Source: Nitrospira sp.
Lineage (GTDB): Bacteria > Nitrospirota > Nitrospiria > Nitrospirales > Nitrospiraceae
Assembly: GCA_035968315.1 (NCBI GenBank)
Contig: JAVYIN010000006.1
Location: 1-64,000 of the forward strand
DNA: 64,000 nt
Reading direction: 5' to 3'
The notes under the pieces were generated by a model that saw only the letters and a program-made list of their open reading frames with translations, ran no database searches and was not told the origin of the DNA. The translations under genes were made by a program, and so were the position numbers. Positions 1-8,980 of the stretch are shown here, piece after piece (the first letter of the stretch is position 1; each line of letters starts with the position of its first letter).

Positions 1-140
1 TACGGCACATACTTCGCCATGCCGCGATCGGCGCAAATCTTCGTCAACGACGCCGTCAGCGTCGTCTTGCCATGGTCCACGTGCCCGATCGTCCCAATGT
101 TTACGTGCGGCTTCTTCCGCTCAAATTTCGCCTTCGCCAT
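1..140 (-). CDS. tuf: Elongation factor Tu, N-terminal part (runs off window)
   Basis: EF-Tu brings aminoacyl-tRNA to the ribosome as a GTPase. Only the first 46 codons are visible. The start ATG at 140-138 follows a purine-rich GGAGACGAGG stretch. The peptide begins [19 protein letters not shown] and continues into the P-loop GHVDHGKT, which is diagnostic. It lies 95 bases downstream of tRNA-Thr on the same strand, the same tRNA-tuf order as in E. coli tufB. The gene is cut only by the window edge. Confidence 0.97.
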   Translation of the reverse strand, partial: MAKAKFERKKPHVNIGTIGHVDHGKTTLTASLTKICADRGMAKYVP

Positions 141-235
141 AACCTCGTCTCCTTACGTCAAATAACAACGCCGACACCTGCCACCCCCGTGGCCGAGAAC
201 CGCCGAAAGGGCTCCGGATCGGGACCAGCGTAACA

Positions 236-311
236 TGGAGCCCACGACGCGGATCGAACGCGTGACCTCGTCCTTACCAAGGACGTGCTCTGCCAACTGA
301 GCTACGTGGGC
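236..311 (-). tRNA. tRNA-Thr (anticodon GGT)
   Basis: 76 nt cloverleaf with encoded CCA. The acceptor GCCCACG pairs with CGTGGGC, the anticodon loop is TTGGTAA, and the T-loop is TTCGATC. It is third in a Tyr-Gly-Thr-tuf series on the minus strand. Confidence 0.97.
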
Positions 312-351
312 CTTCCCCTTCATCTCACGACACCCGACGCACACATCTCGA

Positions 352-426
352 TGGAGCGGGCGATGGGATTTGAACCCACGACAGCCAGCTTGGAAGGCTG
401 GAACTCTACCACTGAGCTACGCCCGC
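352..426 (-). tRNA. tRNA-Gly (anticodon TCC)
   Basis: 75 nt cloverleaf with encoded CCA. The acceptor GCGGGCG pairs with CGCCCGC, the anticodon stem is CCAGC/GCTGG around loop CTTCCAA, and the T-loop is TTCAAAT. It lies 40 nt upstream of tRNA-Thr in the same orientation. Confidence 0.97.
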
Positions 427-513
427 CCTAGTTCCCCTGAAAGTTCACCGCCATCCGATTATCACAACCCGCGCACATCTCGCGTTACACCCAACACCAT
501 ATTCAATTCAAAA

Positions 514-599
514 TGGTGGGCAGGCAAGGATTCGAACCTTGGAAGACATAAGCCAGCAGATTTACAGTCTGCCCCCTTTGGCCGCTTGGGTACCTGCCC
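514..599 (-). tRNA. tRNA-Tyr (anticodon GTA)
   Basis: 86 nt with the long variable arm of class II tRNAs. The acceptor GGGCAGG pairs with CCTGCCC, the anticodon loop is CTGTAAA, and CCA is encoded. It is the first tRNA of the Tyr-Gly-Thr-tuf cluster. The 223 bases between it and the next gene show no ORF I trust, and I could not settle on a promoter there. Confidence 0.96.
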
Positions 600-822
600 A
601 TCCTCCGCCCCTGCTGATCCACTCACTCCAAACCCATCACAAAACCAGCAGACTTTTCCACAATAACCAGGCACGAAAAACTAGAGTAAGCCTGTCCGCA
701 CACAGCTCTCTCCCCTCTTCTTCAAAAGAGGAACGGCTGATCTGGCGAACCAGGCTAGTTTAGGAAACGCTCGATTCTATTGACGAAGTCATGCGAAGTC
801 AAGAGGAGAATGGGGCTCACGC

Positions 823-1773
823 TTACTTTTTTCCCTCAACCAGCATGCCAGATGCGCATTGGTGTCGAGCCTGAAAATTATCGACCTGCCGCACACGCGC
901 CACCGCCTTACCAACAAATTTATCAGGCAAACCAATGACTTGATTCATCAGCCTCATCGCCTCACCGGCCGAAATGCGATCACTCGCGGCTAAAAACCGC
1001 TTCTGAGTGACTCGCCGTTCATCAGGATCTTGCGGAACATAATAGCCGCGCAGTTCTCCCGATTGCATGGCTTGCTGCAACCGCGCCATCCACTGTTCGG
1101 CCAGCTTGGGGGATCCCGCCAACAACCCGCTCCCCTTTTTTTCAATCTCAAGCTGATTCCAAATAGCCCATCCGACAAAGACCGCCCAGGTTTCATTCAG
1201 CGCTTCCCAGGCCTCAGGATCGGACAGGTATCGCACCTCCGTTTCCCGGCTCCGCTGAACCACCGGGGTAATGGCAACTTCCCGATAGCGACAGATCTGG
1301 AGGGCCCGAGCGAAGGCCAAGAGATCCTCGGCTGAAGCCCCTGCCACAGATGACACCGTCTCTTCACGCGACTCCAGAAAGTCCATATAGGCGTGGAACA
1401 GCTCGTGGTAGAGCACCTCCAGCTCTTTGGAGGTCATGTTCTTGAGCGACCGCAGATCCCGGCCAGCCGCATGGAAAGACAAACTTCGGTTCAGCACCAT
1501 GCGGTGCTCGCCCGGATGGTACTCCGCGGCATACGCGCGGAGATCGTCGAATTCAAAATGGACAAAGTCCGGGGGCATCGCCTTCAGAAAGCCAACCGGC
1601 AAATGCAGGCCTTCCGCGCCACTGATCAACTGCCCCCACATACGGCCCGCGGCCGCATCCCCGCTTCGCTCCTCTGCCAGAGCCGCCCAAGCAGAGCACA
1701 GGGCCAACGTGACCAGCAGCGCGGCAACCGCAATCTTCGAGGCTATAGAAGTCCCGTGCCCGCGCATCGTCAT
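823..1773 (-). CDS. Secreted protein with zincin-like HExxH motif
   Basis: 316 aa from the chosen ATG at 1773; a longer frame to 1875 would overlap the helicase gene and put residues before the signal peptide. The N-terminus MTMRGHGTSIASK plus a hydrophobic stretch ending near LAEE looks like a Sec signal. Residues about 123-127 read HELFH, followed by AYMDFLESREE, which fits a zinc metallopeptidase-type helix. I cannot point to the third metal ligand with certainty. No family name is recognised and the peptidase function is inferred from the motif only. No clear Shine-Dalgarno sequence is visible. It follows the helicase gene by 40 bases and may share its transcript. Confidence 0.72.
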   Translation of the reverse strand: MTMRGHGTSIASKIAVAALLVTLALCSAWAALAEERSGDAAAGRMWGQLISGAEGLHLPVGFLKAMPPDFVHFEFDDLRAYAAEYHPGEHRMVLNRSLSFHAAGRDLRSLKNMTSKELEVLYHELFHAYMDFLESREETVSSVAGASAEDLLAFARALQICRYREVAITPVVQRSRETEVRYLSDPEAWEALNETWAVFVGWAIWNQLEIEKKGSGLLAGSPKLAEQWMARLQQAMQSGELRGYYVPQDPDERRVTQKRFLAASDRISAGEAMRLMNQVIGLPDKFVGKAVARVRQVDNFQARHQCASGMLVEGKK

Positions 1774-1813
1774 GATGAAAAAAAGAGAAGATACTTCGAG
1801 GAACGCCCACCAC

Positions 1814-3841
1814 TTAATAATCAGAGTCCCGATAGCTGCCCCAATCGCCCCGTCCGCCCTCCTCGACCAGCGCAAGCGTGTCGAAAAGATCCGATGGAAC
1901 GTGATCGAGAAAACGGGACGGCTTCGACAGCAACATCCCGCTGGTCTTGTCGTACACGTTGATCGGGTACGTGAGGAAGAGGTGGCGTTTCGCCCTCGTC
2001 ACCGACACATAAAATAACCGCCGCTCTTCCTCCAGATCCTCATCCGCCACGAAGGAATACACCGACGGAAACTTCCCGTCCACCACCCAGATCACAAACA
2101 CTGCTTGCCACTCCAGCCCCTTGGCGGAGTGAATCGTGGAGAGCACCAGCCGCTCATCGTCACGGTCCGGGGCTTCGACATCCGCCGCGCTGCCGTCCGG
2201 CGGCTCCAATGCGAGGTCCGCCAGAAACGCATCCACCGCCGGGTACCCTTCCGCGATGGTGTGAAGATGATCGAGATCCCGCGTGCGCTTGGGGTAATCG
2301 TCGTACTGCTCCTTCAGAAGGGGCAGATAATATTCATAGATATGATTCACCTGTTCGGCGGGCGAGCGATCGTCGGCCCCCGAGAGACTCTCCAGCGTAT
2401 TCGCCAGATTCTTGAGCCCAGGCCCAGACCGGCCGCTCACCCCGCGTAACACATCGAACGGCTGACCGGTTTTCACAATCGCCGCCAGCAGGTCATGCGC
2501 CTTCTTCGGCCCCACGCCCTCGACCAGCATCAAGACCCGATTCCAGCTCACCGTATCCAGCGGATTGGCGATCACCCGCACATGCGCGAGCAGATCCTTC
2601 ACATGCGCCGTCTCGATAAATTTGACGCCCCCGCGCTTGATGAAGGGCAGGCCCTTGCGCGACAACTCGATTTCCAGATCGAACGAATGGAAGCTGGAGC
2701 GGAACAGCACCGCCACTTCACTGAGCGGCACGCCCTCTTCGCGCAACTCCAGAATCTTCTGGGCGATAAACCGCGACTGCGCATTCTCCCCCGCCGCCTC
2801 GACCAGCGAGGGCAACGGCCCGTCGATCTTCCGCGTGAAGAGCCGCTTGGTGTATTTCTCCGCCGCTTCCTCAATGATGCAGTTCGCCAAATTGAGAATC
2901 GGCTGTGTGCTGCGGTAGTTCTCTTCCAGCTTATACATCTGCGTGCCGGGGAAGAGCTGCGGGAACTCCATAATATTTTTGAACGTCGCCCCGCGAAACG
3001 CATAGATCGACTGCGAATCGTCGCCGACCACCATCACATTATTATGCGACGCCGCCAGCTTCCGAACGACCTCGGCCTGCAACCGGTTCGTATCCTGGTA
3101 CTCATCGACAAGAATATAGCGGTACTGCCGCGAGATCGTCGCCCGCGCCGACTCATCCATCAGCAAGAGCTGGCGCAGCATCACCAGCAGATCATCATAA
3201 TCCAGAAGCTGCTTCTGCCGCTTCGCCGCCTGATAGGCATGCTTCAGACGGCTCAGGTCATCCATATGGTCGCCGAAGTGGCTGAACTCTTCGAGGATGA
3301 TCTCTTCCAGCGAGCGGAGCGTGTTCTCGCTCTTGCTGATCATCTCCATGATCGTGCCCTTGCGGGGGAAGCGCTTATCTTTCTCATTCAATCCAAGCTG
3401 CGAGCGAACCAGCGCGATCAAATCCTCCGCATCGCCGCGATCCAGAATCGTGAACCCCGGCTCCACGCCGATCGACCGGCCATAACGGCGCAGCAAGAGA
3501 TTGGCGACAGAGTGGAAGGTCCCCCCGCACACCCGCTCGCTGCGCGCGCCGATCAGTTCGCCGGCCCGCTGCAACATTTCCTGCGCCGATTTGCGGGTGA
3601 ACGTGAGGAGGAGAATATTCGACGGATCGACACCCGAGTCGATCAAATAAGCCACGCGATACACCAGCGTGCGCGTCTTACCGCTCCCTGCCCCGGCGAT
3701 CACCAGCGACGGACCTTCACCTGCCGTGACCGCGGCCAACTGCTGCTGGTTCAACGCCGCGGCATAGTCGATCGACAGCTTGCGCGGCGCAGCTTCATCA
3801 TCGGAGCGCTTCAGGACATAGGTTTTAATTTCTCGTTCCAT
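1814..3841 (-). CDS. ATP-dependent DNA helicase, UvrD/PcrA/Rep family
   Basis: 675 aa superfamily 1A helicase that unwinds DNA 3'-5' in repair or replication restart. The motifs come in the expected order: Walker A AGAGSGKTRTL (about residues 49-59), LLTFTRKSAQEM, the DEXX-type box LVDEYQDTN, VVGDDSQSIYAFRGA, LEENYRST, then STIHSAKGLEWQAVF and RRLFYVSVTRAKRHL. The length is slightly short of classic UvrD (about 720), and the end after motif VI lacks a long tail. The start ATG at 3841 is supported by a divergent promoter just upstream. It could be PcrA, Rep or UvrD; the sequence alone does not separate them. Confidence 0.95.
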   Translation of the reverse strand: MEREIKTYVLKRSDDEAAPRKLSIDYAAALNQQQLAAVTAGEGPSLVIAGAGSGKTRTLVYRVAYLIDSGVDPSNILLLTFTRKSAQEMLQRAGELIGARSERVCGGTFHSVANLLLRRYGRSIGVEPGFTILDRGDAEDLIALVRSQLGLNEKDKRFPRKGTIMEMISKSENTLRSLEEIILEEFSHFGDHMDDLSRLKHAYQAAKRQKQLLDYDDLLVMLRQLLLMDESARATISRQYRYILVDEYQDTNRLQAEVVRKLAASHNNVMVVGDDSQSIYAFRGATFKNIMEFPQLFPGTQMYKLEENYRSTQPILNLANCIIEEAAEKYTKRLFTRKIDGPLPSLVEAAGENAQSRFIAQKILELREEGVPLSEVAVLFRSSFHSFDLEIELSRKGLPFIKRGGVKFIETAHVKDLLAHVRVIANPLDTVSWNRVLMLVEGVGPKKAHDLLAAIVKTGQPFDVLRGVSGRSGPGLKNLANTLESLSGADDRSPAEQVNHIYEYYLPLLKEQYDDYPKRTRDLDHLHTIAEGYPAVDAFLADLALEPPDGSAADVEAPDRDDERLVLSTIHSAKGLEWQAVFVIWVVDGKFPSVYSFVADEDLEEERRLFYVSVTRAKRHLFLTYPINVYDKTSGMLLSKPSRFLDHVPSDLFDTLALVEEGGRGDWGSYRDSDY

Positions 3842-3890
3842 GGACCTGAGGGGGAGAGAGGTTGAAGAGCCGCCGATCAGACGGTCCGGC

Positions 3891-3920
3891 TGTATAACAT
3901 ACCACTAAACCCCTTCTCAA
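3891..3920 (-). promoter_or_regulatory. Candidate sigma-70 promoter of the helicase gene
   Basis: On the minus strand TTGAGA (3920-3915), an 18-base spacer and TATACA (3896-3891) lie about 50 bases upstream of the helicase ATG. Four or five of six consensus bases match in each box. Confidence 0.5.
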
Positions 3921-3958
3921 CGAGCCCGCCTCACAGGGACGTCCATGAAACCACCCCT

Positions 3959-3987
3959 TTCATCCCCAAACATCCCTCCGCTATAAT
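3959..3987 (+). promoter_or_regulatory. Candidate sigma-70 promoter of the 4012 gene
   Basis: A perfect -10 TATAAT at 3982-3987 follows a weak -35 TTCATC at 3959-3964 with a 17-base spacer. Transcription would start near 3994 and leave a short leader containing the CAGGAG ribosome site of the next gene. It diverges from the helicase promoter. Confidence 0.55.
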
Positions 3988-4011
3988 CGCGCTCCTTGAA
4001 CAGGAGCACCT

Positions 4012-4860
4012 ATGGGAACCGCCAATAAAGAATACCAAGCACAACTTCGCCAGCTCGCCGAACTCATGCTCGCCGTCTCGGGGGAGTCCGTCTCCATGAT
4101 GAAACGCAGCGCCCCCGCGGAGGCGATGAAGCTGAAGCGGCAGGATGAATGGGGCATCTACCTCGAGTTTCTGAAAATCATGTTCAACGTGACGGACCGG
4201 CTCTCGGCCCTGCACATCCCGATCAAGGACCAGCTGGACTTCATGAACGGGCTCGAGGATGCGGTGACCACCCAGCTCAAGACCGTGCTCGAACCGGCGT
4301 TCGGCAACAACGCGGACCAGATGGAAATCATGCTGACCATCGGCAACGCCGTGGCGGAAAGCCGTGACACCTACGAGAAGTACAAATTCCTGATCACCGA
4401 AGACTCCAAGACCAAGCACGAGATGTTCCAGACGTTTTCCGAACGGGTGGCGGAGCTCCTCGGCACCCCGCAAAACGGCCAGGTCATCGCGGCGGCGACC
4501 CTCTGCGCGAGCGCCATCATCCCGGCCATCAGTGCCGTGCTCCAGGGCCAGGCGCCTCCAGCCGCCGCACCCTCCACTCCGATCCAGCAGCCTGTTGCCG
4601 CCACCGCACAGAGGGAGCCGGCCAAGAAGGGTCCGACGGGCCAGGACATCAAGCTTGTGAGCCTCATGTCCACCGTCACCGGCGAGGAAGTGGAAACCCG
4701 CTGGGGCCTCCACCCGCGCTTTCGCCAGGATCTGTCACCCAGCGAACTGCAGCAACTCACGAAACTGCTGAACCGAGTGGCGAAAATCCTTGGCGAACGC
4801 TACGCCGCCGTGGCATTCTCCGAAGAGTGGAGTTCATGGCATAAGGCCGGACACGCCTGA
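4012..4860 (+). CDS. Hypothetical helical protein
   Basis: 282 aa, cytoplasmic, with no signal peptide or membrane segment. The first 180 residues are predicted largely helical by eye (QLRQLAELMLAVSGES, EDAVTTQLKTVLEPAF). A proline/alanine-rich linker at about 182-210 follows, then a second small domain (about 215-275) rich in charged residues that ends WSSWHKAGHA. A CAGGAG ribosome site precedes the ATG, with a consensus TATAAT upstream. I do not recognise the family. It stands alone between the divergent helicase and glgP, and its codon use looks like its neighbours. Confidence 0.85.
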   Translation: MGTANKEYQAQLRQLAELMLAVSGESVSMMKRSAPAEAMKLKRQDEWGIYLEFLKIMFNVTDRLSALHIPIKDQLDFMNGLEDAVTTQLKTVLEPAFGNNADQMEIMLTIGNAVAESRDTYEKYKFLITEDSKTKHEMFQTFSERVAELLGTPQNGQVIAAATLCASAIIPAISAVLQGQAPPAAAPSTPIQQPVAATAQREPAKKGPTGQDIKLVSLMSTVTGEEVETRWGLHPRFRQDLSPSELQQLTKLLNRVAKILGERYAAVAFSEEWSSWHKAGHA

Positions 4861-4937
4861 CCGCGTTTCGCCAGCATCGGCACACTCCATTCCACTATTC
4901 GTAACGCTTGCACCCTGCTGCTCGAAAAGGAGCCCGT

Positions 4938-7097
4938 GTGGATACTGCTGAGTCCTCCAATCCTGCGCCGAAACACCTGCCGCTCAGCCTGATCCGCCTG
5001 GCCGAGCTGTCGCAAAATCTCTGGTGGAGCTGGAAACTGGAGGCCCGGCAGCTCTTCGAGCTGATCGATCCCACGCTCTGGTACTTCACCCATCACAACC
5101 CTGTCCGCCTGCTCGCGGAAGTGACGCCGGAACGGCTTCAGGCACTGGCCCAAGATCCGACCTTCCTCCGGCAATACTCGGCCGTGATGAAAACCTTCGA
5201 CGAATACCGCCAGGGACAGGGAACCTGGTTCGGCAAGGCCTATGGCCAGCCCCAAACTCCTTCCATCGCGTACTTTTCAGCCGAGTTCGGCTTGCACATC
5301 TCTATCCCGATTTATAGCGGTGGCCTCGGCATTCTCGCGGGCGACCACTGCAAGGAAGCCAGCGACCTCGGTGTGCCGCTCGTCGGCATCGGGTTCATGT
5401 ACCCGCAGGGCTATTTCCGCCAGCGGATCACGCCCGAAGGATGGCAGGAAGCCGCCTACGCGCCGTTTAACCGGGAAGAATCGCCCATTCGCCCGGCGCT
5501 CACTCCCTCCGGCGCCCCCTGCAAAATCTCCGTGGTCATGGGCCATCGGACCGTCGCCGCACAGGTGTGGAAAGTCGATGTCGGCCGCGTCGCATTGTAT
5601 CTCCTCGATACCGATGTGCCGGAAAACAGCCCGGAGAACCGGGCCCTCTCGGCGCGTCTCTACGGCGGCGATCAGGAAATCCGCCTGTGCCAGGAAATCC
5701 TGCTCGGCATCGGCGGAGTCCGCATGCTCAGAGAGTTGGGCATGGCCCCCACCGTGTTCCATGCAAACGAGGGGCATTCGGCCTTTCTGACGCTCGAACG
5801 CATTCGCGAATTCGTCCAGAAGGGCTCGACCCACGCCGAGGCCAGCGAACTCGTGCGCCAAAGCACCGTCTTCACCACGCACACCCCCGTTCCGGCCGGC
5901 CACGATGTCTTCCCGCATCATCTGATGGATCGCTACTTCGCCGGCTATTGGGAGCAGCTCGGACTCAGCCGCGATGAATTTCTTCGTTTGGGGGACACCC
6001 CGGATTCGGGCGGGCAGGGATTCAACATGACCGCCCTCGCCATTCGCCAGGCCGCCCATATCAATGGCGTCAGCCGAGAACATGGCCAGGTCTCCCGCCA
6101 CATGTGGCAGCATATGTGGCCGGGACTGGCGGCCGATCTCGTCCCGATTCGGAGCGTGACCAACGGCATCCATGCGCCGACCTGGATCGGACCGGAGATG
6201 AGCCAGCTCTACAGCAAGTTTCTCGGACCGGACTGGGCCGAGCGCTGCGACGACCAGGCCCTGTGGCAACGCGTGCGCGATATTCCTGATCACGAACTCT
6301 GGGCGGTGCGGAAACTCATGACCCGCAAGCTGATGCGCTTCATCCGGGAGCGCGCCAGGACGGGCTGGATTCACGGCCAGCTCCAGCCCTCGCAGGTCAT
6401 TGCCCGAGGGACGTTGCTCGATCCGGAAGCGCTCACCCTGGGCTTTGCCCGCCGCTTTGCCACCTATAAACGGGCCACGCTCCTCTTCCGTGACCTGGAG
6501 CGGCTCAAGCGGCTCTTGCAGAATCACTGGCGGCCGGTGCAGCTGGTGTTCGCCGGCAAGGCGCATCCCGCCGACGAGCCGGGACGCTACTTCATTCATG
6601 AAGTCGTGAACTTCTGCCACGATCACAAGCTCGGCGGCCACATCGCCTTCCTCGAAGACTACGACATGCACATGGCCAAGTTCCTCGTGCAGGGAGTCGA
6701 TGTGTGGCTCAATACTCCCCGCTTCCCGCTGGAAGCCAGCGGCACCAGCGGCATGAAGGCGGCGCTGAACGGCGTCATCAATTGCAGCGTGCTCGATGGC
6801 TGGTGGAAAGAAGGGTACAACGGGGCGAACGGCTGGGGCATTGACCCGCTGCCGCCATCGGACGACCACCAGCAGCAGGACGAACATGACGCCGAAGAAC
6901 TCTACCGGCTACTCGAAGAAGAAGTGGTGCCGCTCTACTACCAGCGCGATCTCGATGGCACCCCGCGCGGGTGGCTGCAGATGGTGAAAGAATGCATCCG
7001 AACCGTGGCCCCGCAATTCTGCACCAAGCGCATGGTCAAGGACTACGTCGGCACCATGTACAGTGGGGCCTCGGCACGCACCCCCCGCTCGTGGTAA
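4938..7097 (+). CDS. glgP: Alpha-glucan (glycogen) phosphorylase, GT35
   Basis: 719 aa enzyme releasing glucose-1-phosphate from glycogen or maltodextrin with pyridoxal phosphate. It is the shorter bacterial alpha-glucan phosphorylase type, with YFSAEFGLHISIPIYSGGLG near the N-terminus and VFHANEGHSAF in the middle. FARRFATYKRATL and LEASGTSGMKAALNGV follow, the last holding the PLP-binding lysine, then DGWWKEGYNGANGWGI. I chose GTG at 4938 because AAGGAG lies 5 bases before it; the upstream TTG at 4908 has no ribosome site. MalQ further along (24.5 kb) would supply the debranching and transfer partner. No allosteric extension is seen. Confidence 0.95.
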   Translation: MDTAESSNPAPKHLPLSLIRLAELSQNLWWSWKLEARQLFELIDPTLWYFTHHNPVRLLAEVTPERLQALAQDPTFLRQYSAVMKTFDEYRQGQGTWFGKAYGQPQTPSIAYFSAEFGLHISIPIYSGGLGILAGDHCKEASDLGVPLVGIGFMYPQGYFRQRITPEGWQEAAYAPFNREESPIRPALTPSGAPCKISVVMGHRTVAAQVWKVDVGRVALYLLDTDVPENSPENRALSARLYGGDQEIRLCQEILLGIGGVRMLRELGMAPTVFHANEGHSAFLTLERIREFVQKGSTHAEASELVRQSTVFTTHTPVPAGHDVFPHHLMDRYFAGYWEQLGLSRDEFLRLGDTPDSGGQGFNMTALAIRQAAHINGVSREHGQVSRHMWQHMWPGLAADLVPIRSVTNGIHAPTWIGPEMSQLYSKFLGPDWAERCDDQALWQRVRDIPDHELWAVRKLMTRKLMRFIRERARTGWIHGQLQPSQVIARGTLLDPEALTLGFARRFATYKRATLLFRDLERLKRLLQNHWRPVQLVFAGKAHPADEPGRYFIHEVVNFCHDHKLGGHIAFLEDYDMHMAKFLVQGVDVWLNTPRFPLEASGTSGMKAALNGVINCSVLDGWWKEGYNGANGWGIDPLPPSDDHQQQDEHDAEELYRLLEEEVVPLYYQRDLDGTPRGWLQMVKECIRTVAPQFCTKRMVKDYVGTMYSGASARTPRSW

Positions 7098-7105
7098 GGT
7101 CCGGT

Positions 7106-8473
7106 ATGCGGGACGGTTCACCACACACGACCAGAACCTCTCTTGTGGCAGGCCTGGCCGTCGCCCTGGTCCTGACATTCGGGACAGGCCTGGCGGCCGC
7201 CGCCTCAGCGTCAGAAAAGGAAGCGGCCGCCCACTTCAAGTCCGGAGACTATCCCGCCGTCGTCAAACTCTTTCAGGACCTTCCGGCGGACGCCATCCCC
7301 TCGAAAGAACTCCTCCGGCTCTCACTGCAGAGCTACGTGAAGCTTGGACGCGGCGAAGACGCCCTCAAGCTCTATGCACGCATGAAAACCGCTGGGCAAC
7401 CCGATGACGTGAGCCTCCTCCGTCCGCTGGCCCTCAGTCTCATTACCAGCCGTGTGCGCGACTCCAAAGAGCATGTGCGCATTGCCGCCTACACGGTGCT
7501 TGCGGAGCTCGGCTTGCCGGAGACCGCATCGGTGCTGGAAGACGGCCTGCTGGACTCCTCCATCCTCGTGCGCGCCCGCGCAGCGGAAGCCATCGGGAAA
7601 GCGGGGCTGGCCGCGAAATCGGGCGCGCTGAAGCGCGCCCTCACCGACGAAGCCCCCAGTGTCCGCATCGCGGCCATGAATGCGCTGGGCGATGCCCGCG
7701 TCGCGGACATCAAACCGCATCTGATCCATATCGGCCGCACCGAAGAAGGCGCTGAGGCCATCTTCGCCTATGCCGCGCTCTATAAACTGGGACAAACCGA
7801 TACCCTGATCGACATCACGAATGCAGCCACCCTCCCGGATGCGGAAGTGCGCATGGCGGCACTCGGCGTCCTTGGCCGGCTGAAACGGCCCGCGAGCCTG
7901 GCCGTCTTGAGCCAGGCCGTCTATGATCCCAACCCGTCCGTCCGCGCCTTCGCCGCAGGAGCGCTCGGAGAGTTCGGATCGCCCGGCGGTGTGGCGCCGC
8001 TGACGCATGCGTTGGGCGATGACATGGCCATGGTCCGGGGGGTCGCGGCAGGGAGCCTGGGCCGGCTGGGCCTTAAAGAAAACCGACCCTTGCTGCAAGC
8101 CCTCACGACCGATCCCAGCATCCAGGTCCGGGCCAGCGCAGCGGAAAGCCTCTTGCGCCTGGGCGACACGTCGGTGCTGCTCTTGGCGGCGGATCTCGCC
8201 CGCAATCCCGATCCATCGATCCGTGGCGCGGCCGCGCAAGCCCTCAGCGCGACCTCGGACAAACAGGCACTCTCCGTCCTGCAAGCGCTGCTGCAAGACC
8301 AGCAACCCCTGCCGCGCCTGATGGCCGCCAAGGCGCTCGGAAAAGTCTCCGGGCCGGTCATTCCGATTTTGTTGAAAGGCCTGCAAGACTCTGACGAGGC
8401 CGTGCGGATAGCCGCCGCCGGCAGCCTCTTGCGGCAGACGACCCGCGCCACGCAATCGGCGCGCCATCCGTAA
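7106..8473 (+). CDS. Exported HEAT-repeat protein with N-terminal TPR-like part
   Basis: 455 aa. ATG 7106 is chosen because the frame upstream lies inside glgP; AAGG lies 7 bases ahead. A signal peptide (about residues 14-36, LVAGLAVALVLTFGTGLAAA) is followed by a short helical repeat segment. About ten HEAT/PBS-type repeats follow, of the pattern DPNPSVRAFAAGALGEFG and DDMAMVRGVAAGSLGRLG. It is likely a periplasmic or membrane-bound protein scaffold, and the function is unknown. It is probably co-transcribed with the next gene (14 bases apart). A second HEAT protein is encoded convergently at 8981-9814. Confidence 0.88.
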   Translation: MRDGSPHTTRTSLVAGLAVALVLTFGTGLAAAASASEKEAAAHFKSGDYPAVVKLFQDLPADAIPSKELLRLSLQSYVKLGRGEDALKLYARMKTAGQPDDVSLLRPLALSLITSRVRDSKEHVRIAAYTVLAELGLPETASVLEDGLLDSSILVRARAAEAIGKAGLAAKSGALKRALTDEAPSVRIAAMNALGDARVADIKPHLIHIGRTEEGAEAIFAYAALYKLGQTDTLIDITNAATLPDAEVRMAALGVLGRLKRPASLAVLSQAVYDPNPSVRAFAAGALGEFGSPGGVAPLTHALGDDMAMVRGVAAGSLGRLGLKENRPLLQALTTDPSIQVRASAAESLLRLGDTSVLLLAADLARNPDPSIRGAAAQALSATSDKQALSVLQALLQDQQPLPRLMAAKALGKVSGPVIPILLKGLQDSDEAVRIAAAGSLLRQTTRATQSARHP

Positions 8474-8487
8474 GAACCGGAGAACGT

Positions 8488-8976
8488 ATGTTCAAATTTC
8501 TGATGATGCTGATCCTGCTCGCGGCGTCGTTTGGCGCGGGGTATTATTTCGGGCAACGGCCTGTCGGCACCCTTCAACAAACCGTTTCCCATCTTTCCGA
8601 ACGGTGGACGGTCTCCCAGAAAACCATTGCCGAACTCCAGCAATCAATCAAAAATCTCTCGCACAATGTCGTGGATACGACGATCGGAATCGAACGGGAC
8701 CTTCGACGCCGGCAAGGCCTCGTCGAAGCCAAGTCCCACCTCGTACAGGCGAAAATTCAAGTCCTCGACCGGAACTTTGGGGCTGCGGCCAAGGAACTGG
8801 CCCAGGCTGGAGACGCGCTCGAACAAGCGGTGAAAGAGGAGCAAGCGGATAGCGAGATGCGCGGCCTTGCCGCCAAAATGAAAGCGCTACGTGGAGACGT
8901 CACGAAGGGGCAACTGATCCCGATGAAGAAACTGGATGAGCTGCAGCAGGCGCTCGACCGGCAGCTTAATAAATAG
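8488..8976 (+). CDS. Membrane-anchored coiled-coil protein
   Basis: 162 aa. One N-terminal transmembrane segment (FLMMLILLAASFGAGYYFG) is followed by a long helical, charged region (about 30-160) with heptad-like spacing, such as VEAKSHLVQAKIQVLDRN and KELAQAGDALEQAVKEE. Most of it should lie in the periplasm. The ATG follows GGAGAACGT. It sits 14 bases behind the exported HEAT protein, which suggests the two work together at the envelope. No family is recognised. Confidence 0.85.
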   Translation: MFKFLMMLILLAASFGAGYYFGQRPVGTLQQTVSHLSERWTVSQKTIAELQQSIKNLSHNVVDTTIGIERDLRRRQGLVEAKSHLVQAKIQVLDRNFGAAAKELAQAGDALEQAVKEEQADSEMRGLAAKMKALRGDVTKGQLIPMKKLDELQQALDRQLNK

Positions 8977-8980
8977 CAGA

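Noticed and set aside
2495-3865. Long plus-strand frame of 456 codons
   Set aside because: It is the antisense shadow of the helicase; the helicase has all seven motifs and this frame has none.
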